Positions 13,197 through 21,611 of a stretch of 22,201 bases of DNA are shown piece by piece. The stretch lies in the IMG/VR virus record IMGVR_UViG_3300025087_002182, positions 1-22,201 of that record, one strand, 5' to 3'. The translations under genes and the position numbers were made by a program. The number at the start of each line of letters is the position of its first letter. The stretch's first letter is position 1. Under the pieces are notes generated by a model. That model ran no database searches, had not been told where the DNA came from, and saw only the letters and a program-made list of their open reading frames with translations. This DNA is from a virus.

Positions 13197-13400
13197 TTAC
13201 ATGAGGAGAATAAACGTTTCCTCATCTTCTATACGATTGGCCTCGGCTATCATGTCTCCAATTTGCAACCCGCGTCGAGGCCGCCGACCGAGGAGTCCAA
13301 GACCGGGGATTGTAGAAATCGTCGGAGTAACATCTGGTGTCGGAGGAGCGACTTGGGCTCCTCGACTTGGCCCGCCGAGAGGGAAGAGCAATATAGGCAT
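13197..13400 (-). CDS. Small Pro/Gly-rich protein of unknown function, 67 aa
   Basis: Starts at ATG 13400, two bases after the stop of the LamG-like gene, with AGG six bases upstream. The sequence MPILLFPLGGPSRGAQVAPP, then PTISTIPGLGLLGRRPRRGL and IGDMIAEANRIEDEETFILLM, is like many small phage proteins that close a structural block. A competing frame starts at the TAATG overlap (ATG 13404) and would give a basic 60-residue protein; its composition is less protein-like. The promoter at 13164 lies just downstream, so this gene ends the fibre block. Confidence 0.55.
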   Translation of the reverse strand: MPILLFPLGGPSRGAQVAPPTPDVTPTISTIPGLGLLGRRPRRGLQIGDMIAEANRIEDEETFILLM

Positions 13401-13403
13401 ACA

Positions 13404-14069
13404 TTACCTGCCACAACCTAGCATGCTACAATAGTTGCGTTGTACTCGCGGCAAACTGGCTACTGTTGTTCCAGTTGCAGTTCCATTAGCAGTTGCCGTA
13501 CCCTCATTAGTTAGTTTAGTTGTTACTAGGGGATGATACACAGCCTGTGCTCCACCGGGTCTACCCCACCATCTTGCACGATTGGCTTGAGCGGCAGTCC
13601 ACAAGCCATTAATATAACTTAAGAATCCTAGTCTACCATTGAAGTCTTGTGCGCCGCCACCCGTCTCGCCCATGATCAAGTTGGGCGTAGCATCTGAAAC
13701 TGCCGTTCCGTCTGGTGCAGTGCTACGTGTTACTGTTACACTAACGCCATCAATATAGATCGTCGGGTCGTTAGCACTGCTAGTGCCATCGTACACAAAA
13801 ACAATATAATGTAACGTGGCAGCAGGCATACCGTTGCCTGGAGAAACCCATGCACCATCAGTAGTAGTAAAATCACGAGTATAGCGTAATTCATTCCCAG
13901 TTGTGAGAAGCCCCCATTGGGCAGCGCCTCGGTCTTTTCCAATAAGGAAAGCTGTAACACCCGCATCGTCAAATATCCAAAGGGATATTGTATGTGCAGT
14001 AAACGCATCAATTGTATCATTTGAGCCAAATCCAATACTATCATTTGCGCCGTCAAAATCTCTTGCCAT
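13404..14069 (-). CDS. LamG / concanavalin-like domain protein, probable appendage, 221 aa
   Basis: The sequence has the LamG jelly-roll pattern: MARDFDGANDSIGFGSND, AHTISLWIFDD, then LHYIVFVYDG, PTIYIDGVSV and GRLGFLSYINGLWTAAQ, covering about residues 1-170. Such domains in phages often bind sugars or surface polymers and form part of fibres or head decorations. The rest of the protein ends in a Thr/Ala-rich part and CSMLGCGR. The ATG overlaps the stop of the upstream gene as TAATG. The presence of the fold is fairly sure; the ligand is unknown. Confidence 0.75.
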   Translation of the reverse strand: MARDFDGANDSIGFGSNDTIDAFTAHTISLWIFDDAGVTAFLIGKDRGAAQWGLLTTGNELRYTRDFTTTDGAWVSPGNGMPAATLHYIVFVYDGTSSANDPTIYIDGVSVTVTRSTAPDGTAVSDATPNLIMGETGGGAQDFNGRLGFLSYINGLWTAAQANRARWWGRPGGAQAVYHPLVTTKLTNEGTATANGTATGTTVASLPRVQRNYCSMLGCGR

Positions 14070-14407
14070 TAGAATTCTATCTCTTCATATTTGGCACGCG
14101 GATCGTCTCGGCAACTATACTGTTCTTCTGGCGGATCATCGTGTGGGCAGATATGATAACTTACCTTTCCCGATACAGATAGAGACAATGTAGCAATCTT
14201 ATCTTTGATAAGTTGCAATACTTCTTTTGAACCAATTAAGCTATTCAAACGGATATGGAGAATAGAATTACCTTCGTCCTCCGTCCAATCGAAGGGTTTG
14301 TCAAATACACTGCGTCGTCTGAATAGATCGTCAAAGAACAGCTTGGTGACGATCTTCCCATCTAGCTGTTTGTCTCTAAGATAGATTTGGATACGCGGCT
14401 TTGCCAT
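14069..14407 (-). CDS. Conserved-looking phage protein of unknown function, 112 aa
   Basis: The start is ATG 14407, which overlaps the TAA stop of the fibre gene as TAATG; a longer version from 14428 would run into that gene. The protein starts MAKPRIQIYLRDKQLDGKIV, a beta strand and basic region, has an acidic middle (DWTEDEGNSILHIRLNSLIG), a helix (KEVLQLIKDKIATL), and a C-terminal HICPHDDPPEEQYSC with possible metal-binding His/Cys. It is coupled on both sides by TAATG overlaps to the repeat fibre and the LamG-like protein, suggesting a shared role, perhaps as a fibre accessory protein. No family recognised. Confidence 0.65.
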   Translation of the reverse strand: MAKPRIQIYLRDKQLDGKIVTKLFFDDLFRRRSVFDKPFDWTEDEGNSILHIRLNSLIGSKEVLQLIKDKIATLSLSVSGKVSYHICPHDDPPEEQYSCRDDPRAKYEEIEF

Positions 14408-17403
14408 TATGCTACTATCTCGAAGCACGTTACGCGCACAACGACCGCTCCTGTTGTTGGAACTTCGCAGGTAAAGCGTATCGCCTCATTGTTTAGCCCA
14501 GCGCCGAGGATGCCATTCCCGTCGCCTATGGTGATACCACCGCCCGGAACTAGACCGGGATGAGACAAGACTAATCCCGATGCGCCTCCTGTTCCAGATG
14601 CAGAAAGAGTATTTGTCCCAAAGCCAAGTCTTACTCCCACGCCCACCGTAACTGCTTCGTCCAGTGTTACCTCGGCCTTTGTGATAACAAGTTTATTGGT
14701 CGTACTTGCGGCCCACAATGCTTGATCGTTCTGCGCGGTGGTAAAGGCAAACTCTTTACTACTCGCCGCCATGTGCCCACCGAGAACGAATGGAATGCCG
14801 TCAACATTGCCATACCAGTTAGAACGGTCTGCATGAGCGACTGCGGTTGGCTTTACCCCAAACGAGGCAGAACGAATACCTACCTTGACTGGATTACCCG
14901 CATCTGCCGCGTCGTGGGCCAAGTCACCAGAAACGAGAGCCGAGGGAGCATTACTGATACTGGCGGAGACTCCGAGGTTAATCTTATCTACCGTGATCGA
15001 CCCGCTACTAACAGACGCCGAAACTCCCAGATTGATCTTATCTACAGTGATGGAGCCACTAGAGATAGACGCAGAAACAGGAGTGTTGACTTTTTCTACG
15101 CTGCCGAGAGAACCGCTTACCGCAACCGTGTTAGAGATAGAGGCCGACACAGGAGTATTGATTTTCTCAATGCTCCCCAACGACCCGCTACTGATTGAGG
15201 CCGAGACGGGAGTGTTTATCTTCTCCACACTCCCTAACGACCCGCTGCCGATAGACGCTGAAACTACATTATAGATACTGGATAAACTCCACCCATCCGT
15301 CACTTGTTGGATGACAGAGGCTATACCTATGTTGTTTGCTCCAGCAAGTAGCGCAACCGAGCCTCCCGATACCGAGGCCGATACCTGTAAATTTACCTTA
15401 TCAACTGTAATTGATCCACTACTAACGGAGGCCGAAACTTGAGTATCAACTTTGTCAACCGTGATAGACCCAGAAATGATTAACGGAGAACCGATAGCGC
15501 CAAGCTGTAAACCACTTGCATCACGAAGATTAACATGTAGCGCACGCGAGGCAGTCATTCGTAACACGCCAAGTTGGCACGCCGTCAGAGATGCCGCAGT
15601 CTCAAAGTACATCCCCCCAACTGGCACAAGGGGAGATGCACCCTCTGAGTAGGATGTGTAATCAGAGTAGGCAATATTGCTTATGCTGGCTGAGACTTGG
15701 AGATCAATTTTATCTACAGTGATAGAACCACTACTTATTGAGGCTGAAACAGTATCGTCAATCTTGCTAACGGTAAGTGAACCACTACTAATGGAAGCCG
15801 AAACAGGGGTATTAATCTTCTCTATACTTCCCAATGAGCCACTAACTCCGACAACATTCGAGATCGAGGCCGAGATAGGTGTATTGATCTTCTCTACCGC
15901 TCCTAGAGAACCACTAGAGATCGAGGCGGAAACAGGGGTGTTTATCTTCTCCACAGAGCCAAGTGATCCGCTTCCAATAGATGCAGATACCACATTGTAG
16001 ATACTAGACAGACTCCAACCGCTAGTAACCTGTTGTATAACTGAAGCTATGCCAATAGCATTTACTCCAGCGAGCAATGCAACGCTTCCGCCGGCAACGG
16101 AAGTAGAAACTACAAGATTGACCTTATCTACTGTAATCGACCCCGCACTTACAGAGGCAGAAATCTGGTTAGAGATATTGTTGATAGTCCCCGCCGCGAT
16201 GCTGGCTGAGATTTGCAAGTTGACTTTATCAATGGTGATAGAGCCACTGCTAATTGAAGCAGAAACAGGAGTGTTGATCTTCTCTACTGTACCCAGAGAA
16301 CCACTAGAGATTGAGGCTGAGACAGGAGTATTGATTTTCTCAATGCCTCCCAATGACCCGCTACTAATAGACGCTGATACTACGTTATAGATACTAGATA
16401 GACTCCAACCGCTCGTTACCTGTTGAATGACAGAAGCAACTCCAATAGTATTTGTGCCAGCAAGCAGAGCAATGCTACCTCCTATAACGGAGGTAGAAAC
16501 CACAAGATTGACTTTGTCAACCGTAATAGAACCACTGCCTATTGAGGCTGAAACTTGATTAGAGATGGTGTTAATTGTTCCAGAGGAGATGGAGGCTGAA
16601 ACTTGAAGGTTTACTTTGTCAACCGTGATTGACCCACCAGATACACTAGCAGAAATCTGGTTGGAAATAGTGTTGACTGTACCCGAGGTAATCGTGGCGA
16701 CAATCGGTGAGCCAGTGACGCCAAGTTGTAATCCGCTGGCGTCGCGCAGGTTTACGTGCAGAGCACGACTGGCGGTGATACGGAACATTCCCACTTGGCT
16801 TGCCGTAAGTGAAGCAGTAGTCTCAAGGTATACACCACCCGCCGGAGTGAGACTCGTTACTCCTTCCGCAAATGCACCAGCGTCAGCAATATTGGTTCCG
16901 CCCGCTCCGCCGGTGACATACATCGGGGAAGCCGCTGAGATACCATATTGATTGCCCGCTGTGTCTACGATATTCACGCTGGCAGCCGCGACGGCGACCA
17001 GAAGTTGACTAGAGGAGTTTATCCCTACAATGTCAACTCCATCAGTAATCTTTATCGGCCATGCGTTCCCGATCCCGGTCGGGGTAGACTGAATTACACT
17101 GGCCGAACCAAAGACATTCGCTCCGGCCAGAAGTGCTACACTGCCACCGGAGACCGAAGCTGAGATTTGTAAATTGATCTTATCTACTGTGACCGACCCG
17201 CTGGCAATAGACGCCGAGAGGAGATTTGAGACTATCGTGACGATAGGCGATGCGCCAAAGCCCGAGGCGGAGAAGAAGTTCTCATCCACGTCTGCAAGGA
17301 TGATCTCCTGTGCGTGTTCTCCGCCGCCGAACTGTTTTGTGGCAACGACAGTGTTTGCCGGAGGAGTAGAGTCTGCGGAAGCTGTAAAGGTTATATTGTC
17401 CAT
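14407..17403 (-). CDS. Long repeat-built fibre-like structural protein, 998 aa
   Basis: Residues 1-60 form a non-repetitive start with KQFGGGEHAQEIILAD, an N-terminal element frequent in phage structural proteins. Residues of about 62-820 consist of short beta repeats with consensus SASISSGSITVDKINL or SASISSGSLGSVEKINTP (about 18 residues), suggesting a long solenoid or triple beta fibre. Larger units are repeated too: GGSVALLAG with SVIQQVT and GWSLSSIYNVV occurs three times, plus one degenerate copy, and SRALHVNLRDASGLQLG with its flanks occurs twice. Residues of about 822-998 form a globular end with DLAHDAADAGNPVKVG and SNWYGNVDGIPFVLGG, a pattern often seen at fibre ends. Encoded between portal and LamG gene. 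The fibre role is inferred. Confidence 0.75.
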   Translation of the reverse strand: MDNITFTASADSTPPANTVVATKQFGGGEHAQEIILADVDENFFSASGFGASPIVTIVSNLLSASIASGSVTVDKINLQISASVSGGSVALLAGANVFGSASVIQSTPTGIGNAWPIKITDGVDIVGINSSSQLLVAVAAASVNIVDTAGNQYGISAASPMYVTGGAGGTNIADAGAFAEGVTSLTPAGGVYLETTASLTASQVGMFRITASRALHVNLRDASGLQLGVTGSPIVATITSGTVNTISNQISASVSGGSITVDKVNLQVSASISSGTINTISNQVSASIGSGSITVDKVNLVVSTSVIGGSIALLAGTNTIGVASVIQQVTSGWSLSSIYNVVSASISSGSLGGIEKINTPVSASISSGSLGTVEKINTPVSASISSGSITIDKVNLQISASIAAGTINNISNQISASVSAGSITVDKVNLVVSTSVAGGSVALLAGVNAIGIASVIQQVTSGWSLSSIYNVVSASIGSGSLGSVEKINTPVSASISSGSLGAVEKINTPISASISNVVGVSGSLGSIEKINTPVSASISSGSLTVSKIDDTVSASISSGSITVDKIDLQVSASISNIAYSDYTSYSEGASPLVPVGGMYFETAASLTACQLGVLRMTASRALHVNLRDASGLQLGAIGSPLIISGSITVDKVDTQVSASVSSGSITVDKVNLQVSASVSGGSVALLAGANNIGIASVIQQVTDGWSLSSIYNVVSASIGSGSLGSVEKINTPVSASISSGSLGSIEKINTPVSASISNTVAVSGSLGSVEKVNTPVSASISSGSITVDKINLGVSASVSSGSITVDKINLGVSASISNAPSALVSGDLAHDAADAGNPVKVGIRSASFGVKPTAVAHADRSNWYGNVDGIPFVLGGHMAASSKEFAFTTAQNDQALWAASTTNKLVITKAEVTLDEAVTVGVGVRLGFGTNTLSASGTGGASGLVLSHPGLVPGGGITIGDGNGILGAGLNNEAIRFTCEVPTTGAVVVRVTCFEIVA
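14945..17225 (-). repeat. Coding tandem and higher-order repeats inside the fibre gene
   Basis: The region holds dozens of imperfect repeats of about 54 bases, each coding SAS(I/V)xxGS plus an eight- to ten-residue linker. On top of these, a block of about 80 residues recurs with centres near 16425, 16030 and 15305, and a module of about 55 residues recurs at about 16870-16695 and 15640-15480. Copies differ mostly at synonymous positions, which argues for selection on protein and for old rather than very recent duplication. Confidence 0.8.
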
Positions 17404-17432
17404 TTGATATCCATGTCAGATAATGTTATAAT
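17404..17432 (+). promoter_or_regulatory. Sigma70-type promoter of the second HNH gene
   Basis: TTGATA at 17404-17409, a 17-base spacer, then TATAAT at 17427-17432, preceded by TGT, so it has both a near-consensus -35 and an extended -10. It begins right next to the ATG of the minus-strand fibre gene at 17403. The transcript would begin around 17439. A short hairpin (CCAAT 17436-17440 with ATTGG 17447-17451) overlaps the ribosome site GGAGG at 17450-17454. Confidence 0.8.
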
Positions 17433-17459
17433 GCCCCAATCTCATAATTGGAGGTTGAT

Positions 17460-17972
17460 ATGGCAGCTTTTCAAGATTTGATCGGAAAGAAGTTTGGAAG
17501 ACTTACCGTACTTTGTCGTAATAACAAGCGCGGAACAAGACCCATTTGGAAATGCAAATGTGAATGCGGAAAAGAGAGTCTTGCACGTCCCTATGACTTG
17601 ATTCATGGAAAACATAGAAGTTGTGGTTGTCTACACATAGAATCTATTACCCATCATGGACATACCAAGAATGGTGGATACAGAACTCCAGAATATGGGA
17701 CTTGGATAAATATTAAGTCTAGATGCTATAACTCTAAGTCGGCATCGTATTTCTGGTATGGCGGAAAGGGAATTACTGTTTGTGAAAGATGGAAAAATTC
17801 CTTTGAAATGTTCTTTGCCGATATGGGAAAACGACCATCTAGGAAACATTCGATAGAACGCATCGACAATTCTAAAGGATACTCTCCAGATAACTGTGAA
17901 TGGGCTACACGAGAAAAGCAACATTTCAATCAAGCCCATTATAACCAATTTACCAATCCCAGAAAGAGATAG
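17460..17972 (+). CDS. HNH/AP2-type homing endonuclease, plus strand, 170 aa
   Basis: The protein starts MAAFQDLIGKKFGRLTVL, followed by WKCKCECGKES and HRSCGCLH, a zinc-ribbon-like CxCxCG and CGC pair. Next comes YGTWINIKSRCYN, YFWYGGKGITVCERW, then FFADMGKRPSRKHSIERIDN and GYSPDNCEWAT, the recognised pattern of phage HNH-type endonucleases with an AP2-like DNA-binding part. It starts at ATG 17460, five bases after GGAGG (17450-17454); an in-frame TTG at 17448 is inside the ribosome site. The gene runs opposite to all structural genes between portal and fibre, ends six bases from the portal stop, and has its own promoter, so it is a free-standing mobile gene. Confidence 0.9.
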   Translation: MAAFQDLIGKKFGRLTVLCRNNKRGTRPIWKCKCECGKESLARPYDLIHGKHRSCGCLHIESITHHGHTKNGGYRTPEYGTWINIKSRCYNSKSASYFWYGGKGITVCERWKNSFEMFFADMGKRPSRKHSIERIDNSKGYSPDNCEWATREKQHFNQAHYNQFTNPRKR

Positions 17973-17978
17973 TGCAAC

Positions 17979-20168
17979 TTATTCCCCGTATTTCGTTTTC
18001 TCTGTTACGCTATCAATACGTCCCATCTCATCGCGGTTGACCTTGCGCGTGACACTTTTCTCTTGTGGCAGATCAACAGTAACATTAGCTGGAGGAACAT
18101 TGACTATAATGTTCGGCGGGTCTTGTTTCGGAAGATTGATTTCAACCTTTGGCTGAGGCGTAGTTATGTTGACGATTGGCGTTGGTTGAGTTGGAACCTG
18201 CACGTTGATAACTGGCGTCATGGAATGAACCGCATCGGCAAATTTCTCGATGCCTTCTTTAAATCTCTCCATGCCAGGGACTATCATCTCCGAGTCAATA
18301 TTTACCTCAGGAGTATTGATAACTACGCCGGAGGCAGTAGGCTTACTATCTCTAACTGCTGCCTCTATTTTGTCAAATCGAGTGTTTAGAGCCTCGAATT
18401 GTTCTGGTGTCATATCGTCCTCACTTGCCCGCATAGGCTTTCTAGCCTCAGGCTTATATGGTTCCTGTGGCTTCTCTACGGTCGGACTCTGATTGCGCTG
18501 GTTGTTGGCAGACGATGCTTTTTCTTTTCGGGAGATGCGCGTTCCGCCGTCTCCGTCAAGCTCGTTCATTACGGGGCGAGCGGTAGCATCGTCTTTATCT
18601 GGGAAGCCAGCGATACGTCGTAGGGCTTCTTCAAGATGGTCGTCGGGGGTAATGACCTGTGCGCCGACGGTCTTGTTAATGTAGTCACCAACAGTCTTGA
18701 GGTCTGGTGTAGAGATGTCGCCATGATCAATTACTGGATGATCCTCGGTACTCATTCCGTTTAGCAACATCAACGGTTCTACGAGGAAGCGGTTGATTGT
18801 ATCTTCCAGACTATCTGCCCACGCTGAAACTGCGAGTTGGAAAAAGTCAGTCGTCACAGTCGCTAAGGCTTGACTACCCTGTTGATCCATACCAAGATGG
18901 ATAAACTGTGCCAGTCCCACCATTGCCATGCGCTTCTCATGGCGCTGGATGATCTGTCCGAAGTCTATCCCGCCTTTTGCTGGCGGACTGACTAGCTCAA
19001 ACAGAACTCCTTCGCCCTCCCTCGCCATTCCTTGTCCCATCTTGGCGAATGGAATGACGAGTCCCATCTGCTCGTCCACTCGGATGTTCCGCATGATCTT
19101 GTTGAACTCGTTGATGTCCGAGTCCTCAGTATCGCCCTTAGCCACGTTCTCTCCGAGGTAGATTACGGGAAAGCCGCTGCCGAGGCGTTCAGCAGAAATA
19201 GCTTCAATTTCCTCCATGTTTTTCTTGTACCAGAAATCGGCATAGCAGGGTCGTATTACTGATTTTCCTTCGGGTGAGTCTCTCTCAATTGTCGTCCGAA
19301 ACAGGATCATCTTCTCAATCGGTACGGCGATCGGATGCGCCATCTTCATCACTGTTCCCATTGGCGGTTGCTGATTGAGTCCTCTGAGTGATCCATCGTC
19401 GTCAAATATCCAACTGTTGCCGGGAACGAGGGTGTCCTGTCCGATAAAGACCAACTTCTTCCAGCCCACCTTGCCGTCCGTATAACGAGAACGGGATGTA
19501 TGTGGGCCGGGCCGAGGTATATTGCCACGTCTGGCTTTATAGACGATCTCAAACGGAGCAAAGCCATACTGCAACATAGATAAGGCTTGATCGATAAAGT
19601 CTGACCAAGATAAACTCATATCTTCCATGCAAGTTTCGAGAAAGTCCAAGTCCTTATCTCCAGTGTCCGGATCAGTCTTGGCTGTCTTGTTCTTTTCCTT
19701 TCTCGGGCTTTTATCGGCGTACCAATGGACTCGGCGTAGAGTCATCTTGATTGCGGAGAGTACGGCTGCAATGATTGAGTCATTCCCCATCTCGCGGTAG
19801 ATTTGAACCCCACGAGAACCTTGCAACTCGCGTAGATATTCCTCGGCTACATCTCCCCCGTGACGGCGGAGAGAAGATACGACAAGTTGAGAATAGGGAG
19901 AGGGAACAGTAGAGTTGTGCGAGGCAAAGCGTTCGGCAGACAGACCAGAGTTGAACTGTGCCATTGGCCCAATGCGGCGAACGGGCTTGGCAACCTCAGG
20001 CTTGGGAGTAGCGTCTACAATCTTAGCCCGCTTCGCTTCCCTAACTTGCTTGCCGAGCTTATAGATGTAACTCGGAGTGACGGGAAACTCAGCGGCAAGA
20101 ATGAGCGGGTCTGCGCCAGCAGAGAGACGGTCTAAGATTGCTTGCTTGTACTTTGCGCGTCTAGCCAT
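17979..20168 (-). CDS. Portal protein (Mu gp29 / DUF935-like) with HTH-like N-terminus, 729 aa
   Basis: The core (about residues 70-520) has portal features: DVAEEYLRELQGSRGVQIYREM, DSIIAAVLSAIKMTLRRVHW, QALSMLQYGFAPFEIVYK, then FVIYLGE-like and GLAQFIHLGMDQQGSQALAT, followed by NRFLVEPLMLLNG. It forms the dodecameric ring through which DNA enters. Residues 7-40 (KQAILDRLSAGADPLILAAE then PSYIYKLGKQVRE) look like a helix-turn-helix, uncommon for portals. The C-terminal 110 residues are Pro/Val-rich (IIVNVPPANVTVDLP) and end in a KVNRDEMGRIDSV element seen in several phage portals. AGGTGA lies about seven bases before the ATG, ten bases after the terL stop. Confidence 0.85.
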   Translation of the reverse strand: MARRAKYKQAILDRLSAGADPLILAAEFPVTPSYIYKLGKQVREAKRAKIVDATPKPEVAKPVRRIGPMAQFNSGLSAERFASHNSTVPSPYSQLVVSSLRRHGGDVAEEYLRELQGSRGVQIYREMGNDSIIAAVLSAIKMTLRRVHWYADKSPRKEKNKTAKTDPDTGDKDLDFLETCMEDMSLSWSDFIDQALSMLQYGFAPFEIVYKARRGNIPRPGPHTSRSRYTDGKVGWKKLVFIGQDTLVPGNSWIFDDDGSLRGLNQQPPMGTVMKMAHPIAVPIEKMILFRTTIERDSPEGKSVIRPCYADFWYKKNMEEIEAISAERLGSGFPVIYLGENVAKGDTEDSDINEFNKIMRNIRVDEQMGLVIPFAKMGQGMAREGEGVLFELVSPPAKGGIDFGQIIQRHEKRMAMVGLAQFIHLGMDQQGSQALATVTTDFFQLAVSAWADSLEDTINRFLVEPLMLLNGMSTEDHPVIDHGDISTPDLKTVGDYINKTVGAQVITPDDHLEEALRRIAGFPDKDDATARPVMNELDGDGGTRISRKEKASSANNQRNQSPTVEKPQEPYKPEARKPMRASEDDMTPEQFEALNTRFDKIEAAVRDSKPTASGVVINTPEVNIDSEMIVPGMERFKEGIEKFADAVHSMTPVINVQVPTQPTPIVNITTPQPKVEINLPKQDPPNIIVNVPPANVTVDLPQEKSVTRKVNRDEMGRIDSVTEKTKYGE

Positions 20169-20178
20169 AGTGTTTCAC

Positions 20179-21609
20179 CTAAAACTTTCTGTGCCTCTGT
20201 ATTCTGCCTGCGCCACTGTAGCCGAGGGGCTGTGCTACTGCTCGTGCCCGCGCCCAACGCGAGGTGTACGCTTGAGAGAGAAGGGGAAGTATCTCGCTAC
20301 CGACACGATTGCGGAGATTGTAGATTGCCGCAACCATGACCCGTTCCGCGTCCATGAGGTGATAGTCGTTTTTGTTTTCTATCTCCTCAGTGGCACTATT
20401 TGATTCGTCTAGCTTACGGGAATAACGTCCCTTCTCGTCAAGGTACTTGCGAAGATGAGGAAAGACAAATATTTTATTGTTCTTGTGATAGGAGTATACA
20501 CGAGAGATACCTACCTCTACATCTGAGATAGGCGGGGGGATTAATGGGATGCCCTGTTGACGAAACTCGTAGCGCCACTGATCTTCTGGCTTCGCCCCGC
20601 CAACCCAGATTAGGGGACGAGTACCGACGAGTTTACGGAACGCTTCCGCATGTTGCTTGATAGACTTCTCCCCTTCGAGGTACTCTGCGAAGTGGTAGAG
20701 AACTCCGTTCTCTGGGTTCTCTGCGGTGAATAGCGCCGCCATGTGTACCCCGCCAAAGTCCACGCCGACGTACATCGGCCAGATGCCGGGAATGTCCATC
20801 GGCTCAGATAACTTGCAGAGGTCTTCGTTGAACGAGTCATAGATCATCCCCGCCGGACGAGCGTAGATGCCTCGATACTGCATATTGAACTTCCACGAGG
20901 GTAAGTCTCGCCGTGCTCTCTCAAACTCCTCTGACGGGAACATGGGGTTCATGACAGACTCGAATTGGATTACGTCTATGTCATCTCTGTCGCCACGTAC
21001 CCACGGATCGTATAAAAGTTGCTTCATCCAGCCGAAATTGTAAAGTGTACTGGTCAGTAACACTCGTCCTCTTGCAAGGGAGAGACGGCGCAACACTGCT
21101 TCCCATGCAGAGACACCAAAATTATCCATGCCACACTCGTCAAGCACGGCAGCTTTTGCTGTGGCGGATTCTAACGAGTCGGCATTCTTGGCTGAACCGA
21201 AAATGATTCTTCCCCACATCGGGTCAGAGGAACGATCTGCTACCTTGCCCGTCTCTGGGTTCGCCAGTTCAAATATCTTGTTCGCTCCCCACCAGCGCCC
21301 AGCTTTTAGAGTAGTCTGAAATACGCGCAAGAACTCAGGCAACATCTTAAGATTGAGTAGTGGAAAGGTTGATGTAACAGCTAGGTAATCTCCTGCACCA
21401 AGTCGCTGTATCTCACGCCACAACCACCAAGGAATCATCGAAGTTTTGCCTGATTGTGATCCAGCTGTCACCAGAACAAATCTCTTTTTGCTATCCCATG
21501 TCTGCATCTGTCCCCTGTGAAAGTGCAACTGCGCCTTGCCCGTTTCTGGGTCAACGGTGAATAGGTCAGACGCAACCACGTTGCCACGAGTCATGCTAGA
21601 AGGGTACAT
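20179..21609 (-). CDS. terL: Terminase large subunit, 476 aa
   Basis: The packaging motor has all its key motifs. Walker A is TAGSQSGKT (residues 48-56, K55), Walker B is AVLDE (D157, E158), and the coupling motif is LLTSTLYN (S187, T188). The C-terminal RNase H-like nuclease has YVGVDFGG (D284), WVGGAKPEDQW (E342 or D343) and HLMDAERV (D420) as metal-binding candidates. The length is normal. The ATG overlaps the stop of the small upstream gene as TAATG. The first ten residues, MYPSSMTRGN, are nearly the same as those of that small gene because of a 31-base direct repeat. The gene ends in TAG. Confidence 0.95.
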   Translation of the reverse strand: MYPSSMTRGNVVASDLFTVDPETGKAQLHFHRGQMQTWDSKKRFVLVTAGSQSGKTSMIPWWLWREIQRLGAGDYLAVTSTFPLLNLKMLPEFLRVFQTTLKAGRWWGANKIFELANPETGKVADRSSDPMWGRIIFGSAKNADSLESATAKAAVLDECGMDNFGVSAWEAVLRRLSLARGRVLLTSTLYNFGWMKQLLYDPWVRGDRDDIDVIQFESVMNPMFPSEEFERARRDLPSWKFNMQYRGIYARPAGMIYDSFNEDLCKLSEPMDIPGIWPMYVGVDFGGVHMAALFTAENPENGVLYHFAEYLEGEKSIKQHAEAFRKLVGTRPLIWVGGAKPEDQWRYEFRQQGIPLIPPPISDVEVGISRVYSYHKNNKIFVFPHLRKYLDEKGRYSRKLDESNSATEEIENKNDYHLMDAERVMVAAIYNLRNRVGSEILPLLSQAYTSRWARARAVAQPLGYSGAGRIQRHRKF

Positions 21610-21611
21610 TA
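21581..21611 (-). repeat. Direct repeat, copy at the terL start
   Basis: This 31-base copy and the one at 21766-21796 differ at two positions only (GG against AA in the plus strand near the start codon). It spans the TAA stop of the small gene, the overlapping ATG of terL and the first nine to ten codons of terL. The two copies are 185 bases apart and flank the 61-residue gene. Confidence 0.9.

Noticed and set aside
13736-14056. Minus-strand 106-residue frame inside the LamG-like gene
   Set aside because: Out-of-frame shadow; the 221-residue frame has a recognised fold and a coupled start.
14722-16951. Plus-strand frames across the fibre gene (several of 66-158 residues)
   Set aside because: They are antisense to the repeat region of the 998-residue protein and merely mirror its repeats; no ribosome sites or protein-like composition.
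14945-17225. CRISPR array
   Set aside because: The repeats are imperfect, in frame with a long coding region, spaced by coding linkers that are themselves repeated, and vary mainly at synonymous positions.
17448-17459. TTG start for the second HNH gene
   Set aside because: TTG overlaps the GGAGG ribosome site that is well placed for ATG 17460.
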